From contig CP085825.1 in the NCBI GenBank assembly GCA_020809705.1, positions 1,302,001 through 1,366,000 of the forward strand: a stretch of DNA of 64,000 bases. Direction: 5' to 3'. Source of the DNA: Calonectria ilicicola. Lineage: Eukaryota; Ascomycota; Sordariomycetes; Hypocreales; Nectriaceae. Of the stretch, positions 11,551 through 23,704 are shown piece after piece (positions within the stretch are counted from its first letter, which is position 1; the number at the start of each line of letters is the position of its first letter). Made by a program: the position numbers and the translations under genes. The notes under the pieces were generated by a model. The model saw only the letters and a list, made by a program, of their open reading frames with translations, did no database searches and had not been told where the DNA came from.

Positions 11551-14500
11551 TAATCCCCATCCATAGTTTTGCCCATTGAGTCATCAGTTTACGCTTAAAG
11601 GCCACTAGCCCCATATTCCTGACAAAGAGAGGGGCGTGTATCAGGCAATGAATGCTGGCTGCCTGGAAGCAAAGGGCGAGCTAAAGCATCAAAACTAATA
11701 GAGAGCGGGTAAAATAGAGGGTCATACTTCGTCTCGTGAGAGCGGTGTCGAGACCCTGGACAATTGAGTGAATTTGATCAGGGTCCAACGAGGTGGTATG
11801 AAATTGGCAAAATCAATTCAAATCAATTGCATTCAATTCGGGCGGGAGGCCTTGGCATTGTCTAGGACCCTGCATGTACCCGGGGTTTTTTGAGTTGTGC
11901 CGGCTTGTGGCTGTTCTGGATGCCGGTGGTGAGTGAATTGAACGGTTTCCCGCCTCAAATTCCTGTCTGTCATGAGGCAATGCTAGGTGATGCCAAAGCA
12001 TCAGCCGTCAAGCTGACGTTGCATAAGTGCCATCCGTTGATGGATACTTTGGCTGCGCGGCCATGCCTCATGGACCAGCAGGCGCCAGTGTAAGGTGTAG
12101 AGCAGACATATGAACGTCAGTTATTGATATTAGTCAACCGTGAATTGAGACAGACCCCAATCGCGGGTTGCCAATTCGAGCCATGGCCTCTCGATTCGGC
12201 AACACGAAGCACCCAGCAAGATCCCTGGGCGGCTCCAGCTGGCTGCGCTGCAATCGCCTTTCACATGACATGGCATGGTGCAGCACCTGAAAAATGGCTT
12301 TCCTCCTGACTAGGCGTGAACCCCAGAACCCAGCAAAAACCCAGGTCACGTTGGGTTGGGTCCGGTTCAGTCCGCCTCGGGTCATATCGGGGTCCTCTTT
12401 CATATGAAAGAGGCAGCATTCTACACCCCGAAACTCCGCGCCGGCTTGCTCCCCGTACGTGGCACTCGGCACCGTGCTCTGTCTGCTTCGTGATCATGGT
12501 GATCCGGGCGGGGGAAGGGATGGGGCCGTTTTCGGAATCTGCGGTTTTCTTTGGGGTAAAGGCGAGGCACACGGATGGAATCTGGGGCAGTGCTGTTCCC
12601 GTGTGCGGCAGTCACTCGATGTCTCACGAGTTACCGGGAGTTGTGCCAGCTCACTCGTGAAGGCTACAGCGGCGGAATAATGTATGTGCGCGCATGTCAA
12701 TTCGAGCCGGTGGGCAGCCCGAGCCGCGAGCCGCGGTGCGCAAGGGTTATTGTTGGATGACGGCACTGGCACTTGACGTGCCTTCGTTCCAGACGGCTTC
12801 CGGGCATGACACTGCTACCTTATGCACCGCCATGGGTTCTCGCCCTGCGCTGAGCTTGGTCCCTGAATCCTGTGCCTTACCGTTGGTTGCCATTTCAGCG
12901 CTGCATGCTGCGGCTTGCTTTTTATTATTTTATTATTTTTATTTTATTCACCGCCTGGAATCACATCCATGTGAGTGAGGCTCGACTGCCAACCGAGGGT
13001 GGTTGCGGATAGATGTAAGCCGAAATTTTTTTTGGCACCCATGTTCGGAAAACCCTTTGAGCTGCATGTTTCCGTCGGTAAGGATTTAGCAAGGGAAGAA
13101 AAAAAAACCTCTCGCATCCAGACACCCTCCCCGTTGGTGAAGCCTGGTTGGATGGCTGTGGCTAGATTGTTCTTTGTAGAGTTCCTGCCAAGCCATGTAC
13201 CTCACCTTGACTCAAGCAACACACAGCGTCACTTGTGCTTCCAGCTGGACATGAATGACAATATGGCGCATTCAAATCTTACAGTCACGGGTTCACCTGT
13301 GAGCTTGTGAGTATTGCACTTTTCTCAGCCGTGGTACTTTACGAGGTTGTGGCATCGGCTAGAGGAGGTTGAGAGCTGGCGTGGGTAACCCGAGGGCCTT
13401 TTTGCAGGTGTGCACGCGGCCGCGACGAGCCTTTCACCGGTACGAAATCTATTCTCAGCCGTGTGACCGCTGCATCAACAGACTCACGCCCTGAGCTTCG
13501 GCAAGAGGGCGAGAGCTTCCACCCGTGGCTTGGGGTCATGCTCCCGAGTTACAGATTGAGAAGCCAAATTAGAACCAAAGCTACACGCCCCCTCCCCATT
13601 CGGGCTGTTTGGATTTCTGGCTTTTCTGGGGAACGGTTTTTTTAGGCTGCGAGTTGCTGATCAGAACGGGTTACCGCCCCCGCTCGCCCGCGAACTATGA
13701 ACCCGGGACGGCCTGGGGTAAATGAAGGAAGGAAAAATAAAATAAAATAAAAAAAATTGAGAAAAATCCAAAGTACTAGTGGGCTACTAAACAAGAATAA
13801 TGCAATATTATTTTTTATTTTTATTCCAGACAAGTCTTCCGTTGGCATGAATCTGGCCATCCGCGCCATCAATTACCGGATGCCCTCTCCGGCCGGGGAC
13901 TAGAGACAAGTGTGGTGAGCGGAACCGCTTTCATCCCAGGGCTCTCTGGTTCGCTGACGTACAGGGGCATGAGCAGCCCTGGCCTGGTAGGCGCGCGCAC
14001 GAAGAGATTCCGGGACAGCTGAGATATGACAGATTGGAGGCACAAAGGCGTCGATTTACCACGGGTCGAAACTACATAGGTTCCCTTAACAGGTACAACT
14101 AGCGAGAGGGATTCGGATTCCTGCACGCCGGCCGCCGGGAGCATGCAACCGGGCCCCCTTGATGTTGCACCCAGCGCGGCACGGCGCATGTACATGACAT
14201 ACCGCTTCGTCCCCTTGCCTTGGCACTGCAAGACACGACACATCGCCAACAGGAGCGACAGGGCAGGACGTCACCTAGCAGGGCGGAAAGCTCGGAGTGC
14301 TTGATGACATGCGTGTAGGACATGCAGACCGGTTGGACCAGCGCTCAGGTGGCTGCTTTTTTCCACCATCCAAAACCTATGACGGGAATGCACCGACCTG
14401 TTCAGATATGCTTGTGAATGGTGTCAGGACGGCCCTCTGCATCTGTGGCTTCTGCGAGACCAGCCTCACCGACTTTTACGTGACGGCGGCAGGTCTGTGG

Positions 14501-17500
14501 CCCTTCGGACGCAGAGGCATCAGAGCACTGCAGAGGCGAGGACGGATCAAACACCGTTTGGACAGGCCCGTAGCCCGTCGGGGGCCGCATGATAGAAAGC
14601 CAACTTACGGTCAAGTCCCGAGGGCGACGAGGGCCGAGGGTTCAGTTGAGTCGGGCTGAGTTGAGTTGAGCCTCCCGTAGCTCGTAACTTGGTCGAAGCA
14701 CGCACTTGCATTCGATCCAGCCCAAAGAAACAGCCAACCAAGTTAGGGCTTTGAACATTGCCGAATCGGGAACTGCTTTTTTTGTTGGTGCTCCCGGATG
14801 GCGGGGAGTGGGGGGGAGGAGAGCGATGTCTCGAGAACGGCGGCAGCCACAGAAATGCCGCTTTGGGCGGACGATGACGATCAGACCTGGAGAATACGTC
14901 AACGATGCAAGGCTGCCAAACACATGTTCAGCCTTTGATAGATGGTGATTTGGTCAATAGGTCAAGAGCGCATGATGGCTACTCCATCTGCATTGCCATC
15001 GAGATCTGGAGTTGAAAGGTCTCGACAATCTTGGGGCATGATCAACCCGCGCTACGTCATAATCCGGGGGGTTGAGAGGGAGCTCAAGTTCCCCCAAATC
15101 CATACGCCTGTGATTCGGGGTGTCCCCTCCAGCCAAGTACATGGTGATGTCCAAGACTTTGTCACTTTCCCCGGATCAGCACGGCATCACGCGCTTATAG
15201 TTGCGCATGGTTTAAGACAATTTAGGTATTGACCTGATGGTGGCAAATGCAGAGGTCACTTTGATGACGGTGTTTTGGGTTCCGAGTGAGTGACCTTCCC
15301 CGTTGCTTTGTCGTTTTGTTCCGGACGAGTCATTCGGACACGAGTTGCCCGGGTGGCTGTATCAATCCGTGAGAAATTCGAATTACCAGATATCTACTTC
15401 CGTATTTGTTTTTGTTTGATGGTGGGGGGCAAAACGGTGGTGGTGATGGTACGTCAACTACACAATCTACGTGAGAACTAGGTAGCAAGGGAGCTCCCTG
15501 CCTGGCGATTCCGTGGGGATGCCGATACCGAACTGCGGTGGTTGTGGTGGTGTGAGAATAGATGGTTTACCTCATGTAAGAGGTAAGAGGAAAGAGGGAA
15601 AAGATATTTCCCCTCAACGGGGAGATTGGTGTCTTGATGCTATACCTTGCAACCCCCTTTTGTGCGCATATAGTAGCGTATGCTTGGTTGTGGGAGTACA
15701 ACATGGCCTGAGTCGCGTCCAAAGGTGTCCTCTGGCAGCGACAACTTGCATATCTGGGGGTTACAGCGGCTTACCGAAGGTCACCGCACTGCGACCGATA
15801 CAGGAGACGGCTCAATGTACAGTGTTGCGCTGGCCGTCTTCGGAGACGACGAGTGGGGGAGCCACACACACTCAACACCTCAACACCAAGCTGAGATGGT
15901 ATCCCGGCCAATCAGAGTCTTTGCCAACACACCTCGACGAGAAATTAGGAGGGTTGAATCGTCAGTTGAAGAGCTTCCAGAAGGCTTCTCCCGCAGCTTT
16001 AGTCCTCACACCTTCAAGTCACGTCATCTAAAACCTTGGGGTCAATGCAAATCTCGAGCGATCACGCGGTTATCTTTTATTTTTGTTTTTTTTTTTCCCT
16101 TCCTGTCCAGGTGAGTGAGCGGGGAGAGCGAGCTTCACACCATCTCACCATCGGCCTATCGCCTCCCCCCCCTCCACCCTCCTGCGGTTTTTTCCCACTT
16201 CTCCCCTTATTTCCCGAGACATCTGCTATGTACGATTAAAAGAAAAATTAATCACATTTTTTAAAAATCTTTTTTTTTTATTTCACCTGTGACCACACTA
16301 AGATAGCGCGCAACCATTTACCTAACATTTTGAAGCTTTTGATAATATCAATTGGCACATGGATGGTAATAAACTTTGTGCATCGGATCAATGTATTTTT
16401 AAATTAATTGAGTCAGAATAAAAAAATTAAATAAAATAAAATAAATGTAGAAAATTCATCCTGGACACTCATCGCCAACCATTGGACCTTGCTTGCACTG
16501 CCCTGAACCATCCCGGAAAGTGGGGGAGCTGCCAACCAGTCGCATCCATTGCGAATCCAAGCACTAGCTGGCTACCGCTGAGCAATCCACACACTGCGCG
16601 TTACAGTGCTTACATGATTGCGTACTCAGCACAGAAAGACATCAACAAAACATGTGAACAACGCACCCCCGATTACGATTACACGCATGCCTTCGGAGAT
16701 GAGTTCGGGCTCGTCAATTAGCTCGCTAAAGATGAGGTTTCAATTACAACTGCCAAGCGCCGGGGTAAATGGTTCCAAAGTCACAATTAGGTCATACGTT
16801 GAGTCCCAACCACCATGACCGAGAAGTTGCATCCATCACACACACCAAATTTCGCGGATGCCGAACCATGACCGATTCTTACTCATAGCTTGGCTTGCTA
16901 AATATTCTCCGTCCGTATTTCCCCTCCCACCAAAATCTAACGATTGACAGATCTCTGACCGCCAATGATTATGCCCCGAGACGAGTCTTTTGAACCGCTA
17001 GCTCAAGGCAACAAGACGAGGGCTCCTTGACTGGTCTTGAACCAAGGTCGCGGACCACGTGAAAGTACCCCTTGTACCAGCCCTCCATCAGCTCGATTAA
17101 GCCTCACCCCCGCCAATGGGAGTGCTTGGTCTCCCCAGCAGGGCTAGCAGTCGGTCCGGCAGGGCTTCCGCGGGTCCTCCGGCGTGGAGACGCCGTTTGT
17201 TCGGTGCTTGGTCGGTCCGCTGGTCGGTTGCGATGTGCTCCATCGTCAACACCATCTCGTCGCCTCTAGTTGGTCCGCTCGGCCCTGTCGTCGACGGCTA
17301 ACGTCTCGTCGCGCTCCTGGCCACTTGCGCCGTCTTGCAGAGTTTGGCGCTACCACCTGGATTTGGAAATTACTCGAAACCGGAATCGCGACCCGGTAGT
17401 TCTAGCGACACGTGAAGCCCGCGTGGTGTCTAGGATTCCCGCAGGGGCGATGAGAAGCCTTGTGGATGTGGTACCCATCAAGATGATGGCAGGACGGAAA

Positions 17501-20500
17501 AAGACCCAGCTGGAACTGTCCAGCTGTGGTCCATGACAGGGGCTGTCAAACAGCAGACAGCTGTCGTGCCATGATATTGGGAACGTCAACGATCTCGATC
17601 GTGGAGGAGAGTGCCTCGGTACAACACTGGATCTCAGCTGTCAGATTGGAGCGTCAAAGGAGCGTCATGCCCGATGAGCCCATGGTTTCGCTTCCGTTTC
17701 CAAGACCAATTGGAGGAATGATGATCCTTTCGTCAACATCACGTCGGGCGCTAGTTTGCAATTCACATGGCAGCGTCACTCAGGGTTCGTTCGGAAATGC
17801 CCTCCCAATTCCCGACAGCAGGCGGATAAAGTCAAGAGAGCCCTGCGGCGTCAGAGACTCGCGGTGAGTGATTTGGAGGACCACACCCACACCTCGAGAA
17901 ACGAACCTTAAAAAAAAACACGAAAGCGTCAAAGACTTGCCAGGTTCGGGGAGGATGCTTAGCGCAACCGGACTGGCACTGGCGTTCCCGGAACATTATG
18001 CCCTTTGGACCAAGTTTGTTGCAATCAGAGCCAAGGGGTAGGTAGTAGGTGAGTGCGGTGACGAGCTCGCCTGTCTTCAGCTGTCCGGAGCACGGGAATG
18101 GTGCGAGGCGCGCCGGCTGGCCCTTGTGTTGTTGCTGTCCATGACTAGAGGAATAGCGGTTTCGACATGTTTAATGACCATCGGATCAAAATCCGAAGGG
18201 GGGTTCCCGACAACAAGACGCTTAGGGCTGGGACTTGAGAGCAAAGTCCCTTTTCATGACTCGAAGGTATCCCAAGTACCGCAGCCGCGCACGAATTTGT
18301 TCCCATTTTGGGGCAATGGAGGTGCCCAGTACGGGGCGCCACATGAAACGTCTCCACGCTTGGAAGCTGGAGAAGAAGGCCTCTAGACGCTTCTTTGCCG
18401 GACCGACGGTGCTTGGCGACGTGTTCCTGCCCATCACGCGCGGTACACGATGCATATTCTGATGGCCTTGGGATCAACGCCACATGAGGGTGAGACACGC
18501 ACGTGTGGCACCCAACTTTCGTCTACCCGCGGACTGTCGGCAGTTGACATCGGCGAAGTCGCCGCGAATGACGTGAATCGGTAACGTTTCCGTGCAGGAA
18601 ATGGAATCGGAATGGAAAAGTAGGTGCCATCAAGGATTGGGGCAAATACGTCCATGGTCAATATTTCGCTAATTAATTCTTTATTTTATTTTATTTTATT
18701 TTTATTATTTTTTAGTCTAGATGAACGGTCCGTTACCGTTTCGGCCAGAAGGCCCAGCGCGGACCAACATGAGTTGCTCCGTTTTGAGAAGCAGTTGTGT
18801 GAGCCGTGGTCGATGTTGAGGTTTTTGAACGATTCATTGCTGAATCTGTGTCTTTGATATCAGTTGGGGTAGTTGAGTTCAGATTCTCACATGAGTTGCA
18901 GTAGCAGTTGCTTTGGAAGTCAGCATAGGAGGGTCAGTTGCAGTTGATTATGGTTACTAGTTACACGGGTTTCCTGTAACCACTGTTGCTCATCCGCGCA
19001 GCGTTCAAATCCCATTGCCAAAGTTGCTTAATAAAAGTCAGTCCATTAATATAACACAAATGCTAATCAGAGACGCTTATGTCCAGTTCGTTATCAAATT
19101 AAAGACCTACAAGTAGCGATGCCCAGGCTGATAAACCGTTGCTGTGTTGTATATTCATGGACTTGTCAAACTGCTGCAGCTTACTGGCTTTTACAAATAT
19201 GTCAGGCTTGTTCAACAGGTGTTTCGATCCACTAAATCTCACTGATATTCTCATCTGTTGTCACCTTATCTCGCAGCATTCACCTTTGTAGGAAGTTTTG
19301 TTGCGTTTGACGATGCATCGTAAAACCGCACATCAACATGAGTTGCCCGAGCACATTGCATGAACAGATCTGCATGAGAAGGGGGCTCGCACTGCCACAA
19401 TATTATCCCTATTGGCTCATGAACGACGGGAAACCTGCCATTGCAGTCATGGTGTGCTAAAGTTCCCTTCCTTGGTGCTCGGCTGAATTCTCAGTTTTGT
19501 GACAGCCTCTCAGTAAACTAAACCTCAGCTCACCATTGTGCGGTGAATCGGCGGTGTGCCTCTTGCCTGTCTAGCTGATTGGAAAAGGATTTACCCAATG
19601 ATACCGCGCCACACCTGCACCCAAGTTTATTCTTCTGCCTGGGGGCAAAAAAAAAACATCTGATGCAAGGCTGGTCCGATATGGGGGCGAAACATGGGTT
19701 GCCTCACCCCTCCACCAGATACTACGGATCACGATCGATGATATCAGGCAGGGAGCCCATTGATCATTAGGTACTGGGATTAAATCATATAATTAACCAA
19801 GAAATAAAATAATTAAATAAATAAATATTTGATACCTGATTTAACCGTGTTTGAATTTTATTTTTGCTTCTTCCCATCATCCCATGTTCGCAAGTCTTCT
19901 GGTTTCCTATCCCTGCCTCCCACACACACTTTCGGCAATACTTGACATTCTTCCCCGCGTCCCTACCCCGAGGTCCGGGGTGACATTTGCGCACCCCAGA
20001 ACCCTCATTAAAATCCAGTCCCAAGTCCGCGGTTCCGACCCCCCCTGGCGAACCCGCTGCCTTGCCTCGGGGCAGAGGGTATTTGGGGGTGGCTCCGTTG
20101 TCTATTAGCCGACGGGGAAAATGGCGCCGTCCAGCAAGGACAGGACCCTTTTCGGGTGAAAGGCCCGCGAGAGGACCAAGGGAGAAGGGTCATGAGCCCC
20201 AAAATCCGGAAACTCTTCCTGCGAACACGTCGCGGAAGGCCACATGTGATCGCGTGGCTCGAGGCCGGGGGTCTGACCGATGATGCATTCGAGGTGGCAT
20301 GTCGAGCTGCCTTTTGACACTTAGGAGGCGGAGGCCATGTCGCCGGCCAGTGTGTGGGGGGGCATTGAAGACGGGCCGTCTTGAAGATTCAATGGCAAGG
20401 ATACGGTCCAAAGTAAGATTGACTTTTGATACTGTCGAGAATCCTGATGGCATCCTTGTATCAGAAACCCCCCAAGTTGCCTTGCACCCTCCCAAGGCGC

Positions 20501-21347
20501 GCGGGCGAGGAGCCGTCAGCCACGTGAGGCGTTGATCTGTGCAATTTTGACGAACCAGATTCCAGAGAATGCGAGTAGCGCATAGTCTTGTGATGAAGCT
20601 GATATTAGGCAATGGGCGATGCGTTGGCAGCCACGAGGCAATGATGACACCCCCAACTGCCATGCGCGGGACGCCAGGATTGGATGTCAGGCCGCCCGGT
20701 TTTGGCCACAGCCCTGTTCCAACTCAGCATGTGAGCCCCAAAAGTGTCGACCGAAATTCCGGGGAAGGGGGCGAGTGCAGGCGCGGCTGCATGAGAGCCC
20801 TGCATCGAAACGGGGGGTTGGAGGGGCTGCCTCTGGAGGAACAGCCGCGATGTCACCACGCAGGGGGCCGAGGTGACTGATGAAAGCAGCAACACCATGG
20901 GACCATCGCGAGAGGCGGGAGGTCGGGAACTATCCGCGGTGTGGTATACGGCCCGGTAACCGTTGGATACCTGACACATGGAGATGATCATGGGGGGGAG
21001 AGGGAAAGGGGGGTGTTGACATCAGCCTTCATCCGCCATGGTGGGATGGAGGTCTCAGGTGCAAAGCAGAATATGGAAGATCTCTGAGACATATGCGAGC
21101 TTAACCGGTCGATTAAGGCTCATTTGAGAAGTTGATATTCGCTGGGATCTTTGACAACGATCGCTCTCCGTTTCACCGATGCGCGAGTGTTCTAATGATA
21201 TACGGCAACGGTGGTCTTAACTGGCAACGGATCAAAACGGTCTCAGGCGCTTTAGTAGAATGAGGAAATTGAGGAACATGTAGCAATCCCTAATGAATAA
21301 TCATCGATTTCCATAACGCTCCAATTCTACTCCTGAGTCTAATTACA
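11551..21347. other. 9.8-kb intergenic stretch, no supportable gene
   Basis: Translation of all frames gives only short, unrelated fragments; none has a family motif, and I could not link fragments across plausible introns. AT-rich tracts built from ATTTT/TAAAA units occur near 12919-12952, 13733-13830, 16255-16290, 16408-16447, 18660-18715 and 19785-19860, separated by 1-2.5 kb of ordinary composition. I saw no second copy of the MITE ends and no LTR-like pair. The last few hundred bases are probably the 3' region of the minus-strand TLC-like gene. This may be long regulatory DNA, non-coding transcripts or decayed old sequence; the data cannot separate these. Confidence 0.5.
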
Positions 21348-23315
21348 TCACCACTGTTCCAACAAGTCAGCCGCCGTAGATTCTCGATTGGCCCTGATGG
21401 CCGCAATATTCAGTGTCTTGAGCAGTAACATGGGCATGAAGCCAGATGCGGTAGCTGCAATCCACGTCTTTGGGCTGTTTAGAATCAGGCGAAAGTTTGT
21501 AAACCAAATACCTGGCTCCTTCACGACCGGACCAGACCACGTGAACACCTCCCTCAGCATGAAAAGCTGGGCTGCAATAAGGCAAACTATCACGAAGCCT
21601 TTGGGTCCCAGAAACCAGCGGCCAGGCTTTGGGGGTTCCACAGGTTCTTTCGTAGTCTCAATTGACTTCTTATTGAGGCTCAGAAGAAATTCGAAGCAAA
21701 AGCTGGCCACAATGGTGGTTGCAATAAGAGTATAGTTGAAACTGATGGTTAGATATGAAGAGCTGTCGCTACGTAGCTGGGGTGCTGCCATCTTGTACAA
21801 AAGTGCAGCTAATTCCAGGACGATCCCCACGCACGTAAGCAGGGCGTGAAGAAAAGGTAGGCCTGAAGAGTCGTTAAAAGAACCATAGAGCATGCATGGA
21901 CTTCGAATCAATTGGCTTGCCAGCGAAGATATCAAAGCCAGAGTGCCAGCTTCGGGTAGACTCAGGTAGTCAAAGGCCAACAGAGTAAAGGATATAAGGA
22001 AAATTGCCAGATTTGCGTGTGCCATTCCCAAGTGCTTTCTCACCAGACTTGTATCGAGTCGAGCCATTTCAGGGGCCGCTGGAATTGGCTTCTCGTCCTT
22101 TTCACCCTTCTCCTCTCCACATTCCGGGTCCGCAGGCAAATAATGTGTTGCGGCATCTTTAGCAGAGTAGTAATATGATATCTTGGCGAGAGCTTGAAAG
22201 AGAGGGACACCGAGAGCCAGAGCACTCATGACCACCTGCCTTTCAATGTTCGACACAGAACCGGTGCCATAATAGGCCCACCACCCCACGGTTAGCATTC
22301 CGCATTGAACGTACAAATCCCTTCCCCAAGGATCCGTCTGTGAAGCCTTGACAGGAAAGATCACTCGTAGGCACAGAGCACTAGTTAGACCCAATGCAGT
22401 CGCTAGAACGCTCAATGAGGCAAGCAAGTTTATGTCAGATGGTTGGAGGGCTTCTTCATGATATATGCCGTACAAAAAGATAGTAGATACTATTGTAGCC
22501 ACAAACGCCAACCCAAGTATAACATGAGAAGCATGAATGGTTATCCGACTGCAGAAAACGAGGCTGTAAGGTCGCAGCGGATCTTTGCTTATGACTCCGG
22601 CCCATCGTAGATTTCGATATGCCACGAAAGATATATACGAGGCCCAAACGAGGAGCCAGAAGCACCAGAGCCAGTCGCTCATTCGATATGGAGACTGAAG
22701 GCAATTTCCAATCGACCAAAAGCCAGCCACGACTTTGGAGCTGAGCATCCAGATAGCTGCTGCGATCAGGATGCTGTACAAGAGTTTCGAGCTGTGTGGC
22801 CTTCGTCCAATGGTTCTTAGAATATGAACAGAACCAGCACTGATATCTCCAAGCTGAATCGCAAAATAGATATAAAGCGGACGAATCGGGTGAATCTCCG
22901 GGCTCAGAACCACATTGGCTATAACGATCAGGCAGACGAGATGGTGAACAAGCATCTCAAAGGTATAGTTGATGATGATTCCAACCTCGGCGGACCATAG
23001 CGTGATCTGAGAAGCCATGCAAATTCGGCCAGGTGCATTCATTTGCTGGCCAGGGCCCCAAGGGGTAGTCATGGCAGCATAGGTGCAGGAGGGAACAACG
23101 ACAAGCAGCCCAAAGATCATTCGTATAGAGAATGCAACGATGGGGAGCAGCTTGCTATATCGCGACTCTTTATTGAGCCTTTCGTGGAGGCTTGGGTTGA
23201 TCCATTTGAAGATGGGCTCCCCAGCAACATACGTGATCCACCAAATTGTATGGAAGGCAAAGATTTCGAAGAAGAGCAATGTGCCGCCAGTGTAGGCCAA
23301 AGTAGGTGTCTCCAT
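21348..23315 (-). CDS. Large multipass membrane protein with N-terminal TLC-like region
   Basis: A single uninterrupted frame of 655 residues with roughly a dozen or more hydrophobic segments. The first 240 residues resemble the TLC (TRAM/LAG1/CLN8) fold: a membrane segment near residues 12-31, a charged LHERLNKE stretch, further membrane segments, then FEMLVHHLVCL with paired histidines at 124-125, and LGDISAGSVHILR at about 155-167. The HH signature within a membrane helix is the hallmark of ceramide-synthase-like and related TLC lipid proteins. Residues about 240-400 and 430-655 add further membrane segments, separated by a charged loop (EEKGEKDEKP), and I cannot assign them to a family. 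The protein is much longer than typical TLC proteins of 250-450 residues. A role in lipid synthesis, sensing or transport is inference. The start at 23315 is divergent from the MFS transporter gene, 389 bases away. Confidence 0.85.
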   Translation of the reverse strand: METPTLAYTGGTLLFFEIFAFHTIWWITYVAGEPIFKWINPSLHERLNKESRYSKLLPIVAFSIRMIFGLLVVVPSCTYAAMTTPWGPGQQMNAPGRICMASQITLWSAEVGIIINYTFEMLVHHLVCLIVIANVVLSPEIHPIRPLYIYFAIQLGDISAGSVHILRTIGRRPHSSKLLYSILIAAAIWMLSSKVVAGFWSIGNCLQSPYRMSDWLWCFWLLVWASYISFVAYRNLRWAGVISKDPLRPYSLVFCSRITIHASHVILGLAFVATIVSTIFLYGIYHEEALQPSDINLLASLSVLATALGLTSALCLRVIFPVKASQTDPWGRDLYVQCGMLTVGWWAYYGTGSVSNIERQVVMSALALGVPLFQALAKISYYYSAKDAATHYLPADPECGEEKGEKDEKPIPAAPEMARLDTSLVRKHLGMAHANLAIFLISFTLLAFDYLSLPEAGTLALISSLASQLIRSPCMLYGSFNDSSGLPFLHALLTCVGIVLELAALLYKMAAPQLRSDSSSYLTISFNYTLIATTIVASFCFEFLLSLNKKSIETTKEPVEPPKPGRWFLGPKGFVIVCLIAAQLFMLREVFTWSGPVVKEPGIWFTNFRLILNSPKTWIAATASGFMPMLLLKTLNIAAIRANRESTAADLLEQW

Positions 23316-23704
23316 GAAGATGTAGCTGTTGGCGCAGCAGCACAGCAGTAGTGGTCAGATTTTTCTAGATGAAAAGAATAGAGAGAAAGAGAGAGAGGGA
23401 GAGAAGAAATCCGAGGTTTTCCTTTCACACCATGTGCTAACCCCTCATTTTGGAGGGTTTTATATGAAATTTTGTGTACGCCATTGAAGCGTTTTCAGTG
23501 TTTGGTACTGAAGGTTGAGTTTTTTCACCACAAGCAGATAAGAAACTTTTATAACATCACTTTCAAAAAGTTCAGGCTCATCAAAAGTCAAACGCCAAAC
23601 AGATATAACCATATGTTCCTTCTCGATGACGGTTGCTCGAGCCAATGTTTCTACATTTTTCTCATCAAAAGGGGTCAAGCATCGAACCTCACTCCTGCCA
23701 AACC
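23316..23704. promoter_or_regulatory. Shared intergenic region between divergent TLC-like and MFS genes
   Basis: These 389 bases separate two start codons pointing away from each other, so both promoters must lie here or overlap the neighbouring gene. Read on the minus strand, a CATATAAAA TATA-like box sits at about 23459-23467, some 145 bases before the TLC-like start. A purine-rich GAGA run at about 23377-23404 corresponds to a CT-rich leader for the minus-strand gene. No regulator binding site could be assigned with confidence. Confidence 0.5.

Noticed and set aside
18961..19025. A tRNA-like GTTCAAATCC sequence
   Set aside because: It resembles a B-box, but no matching A-box, T-stem pairing or acceptor stem could be drawn around it.
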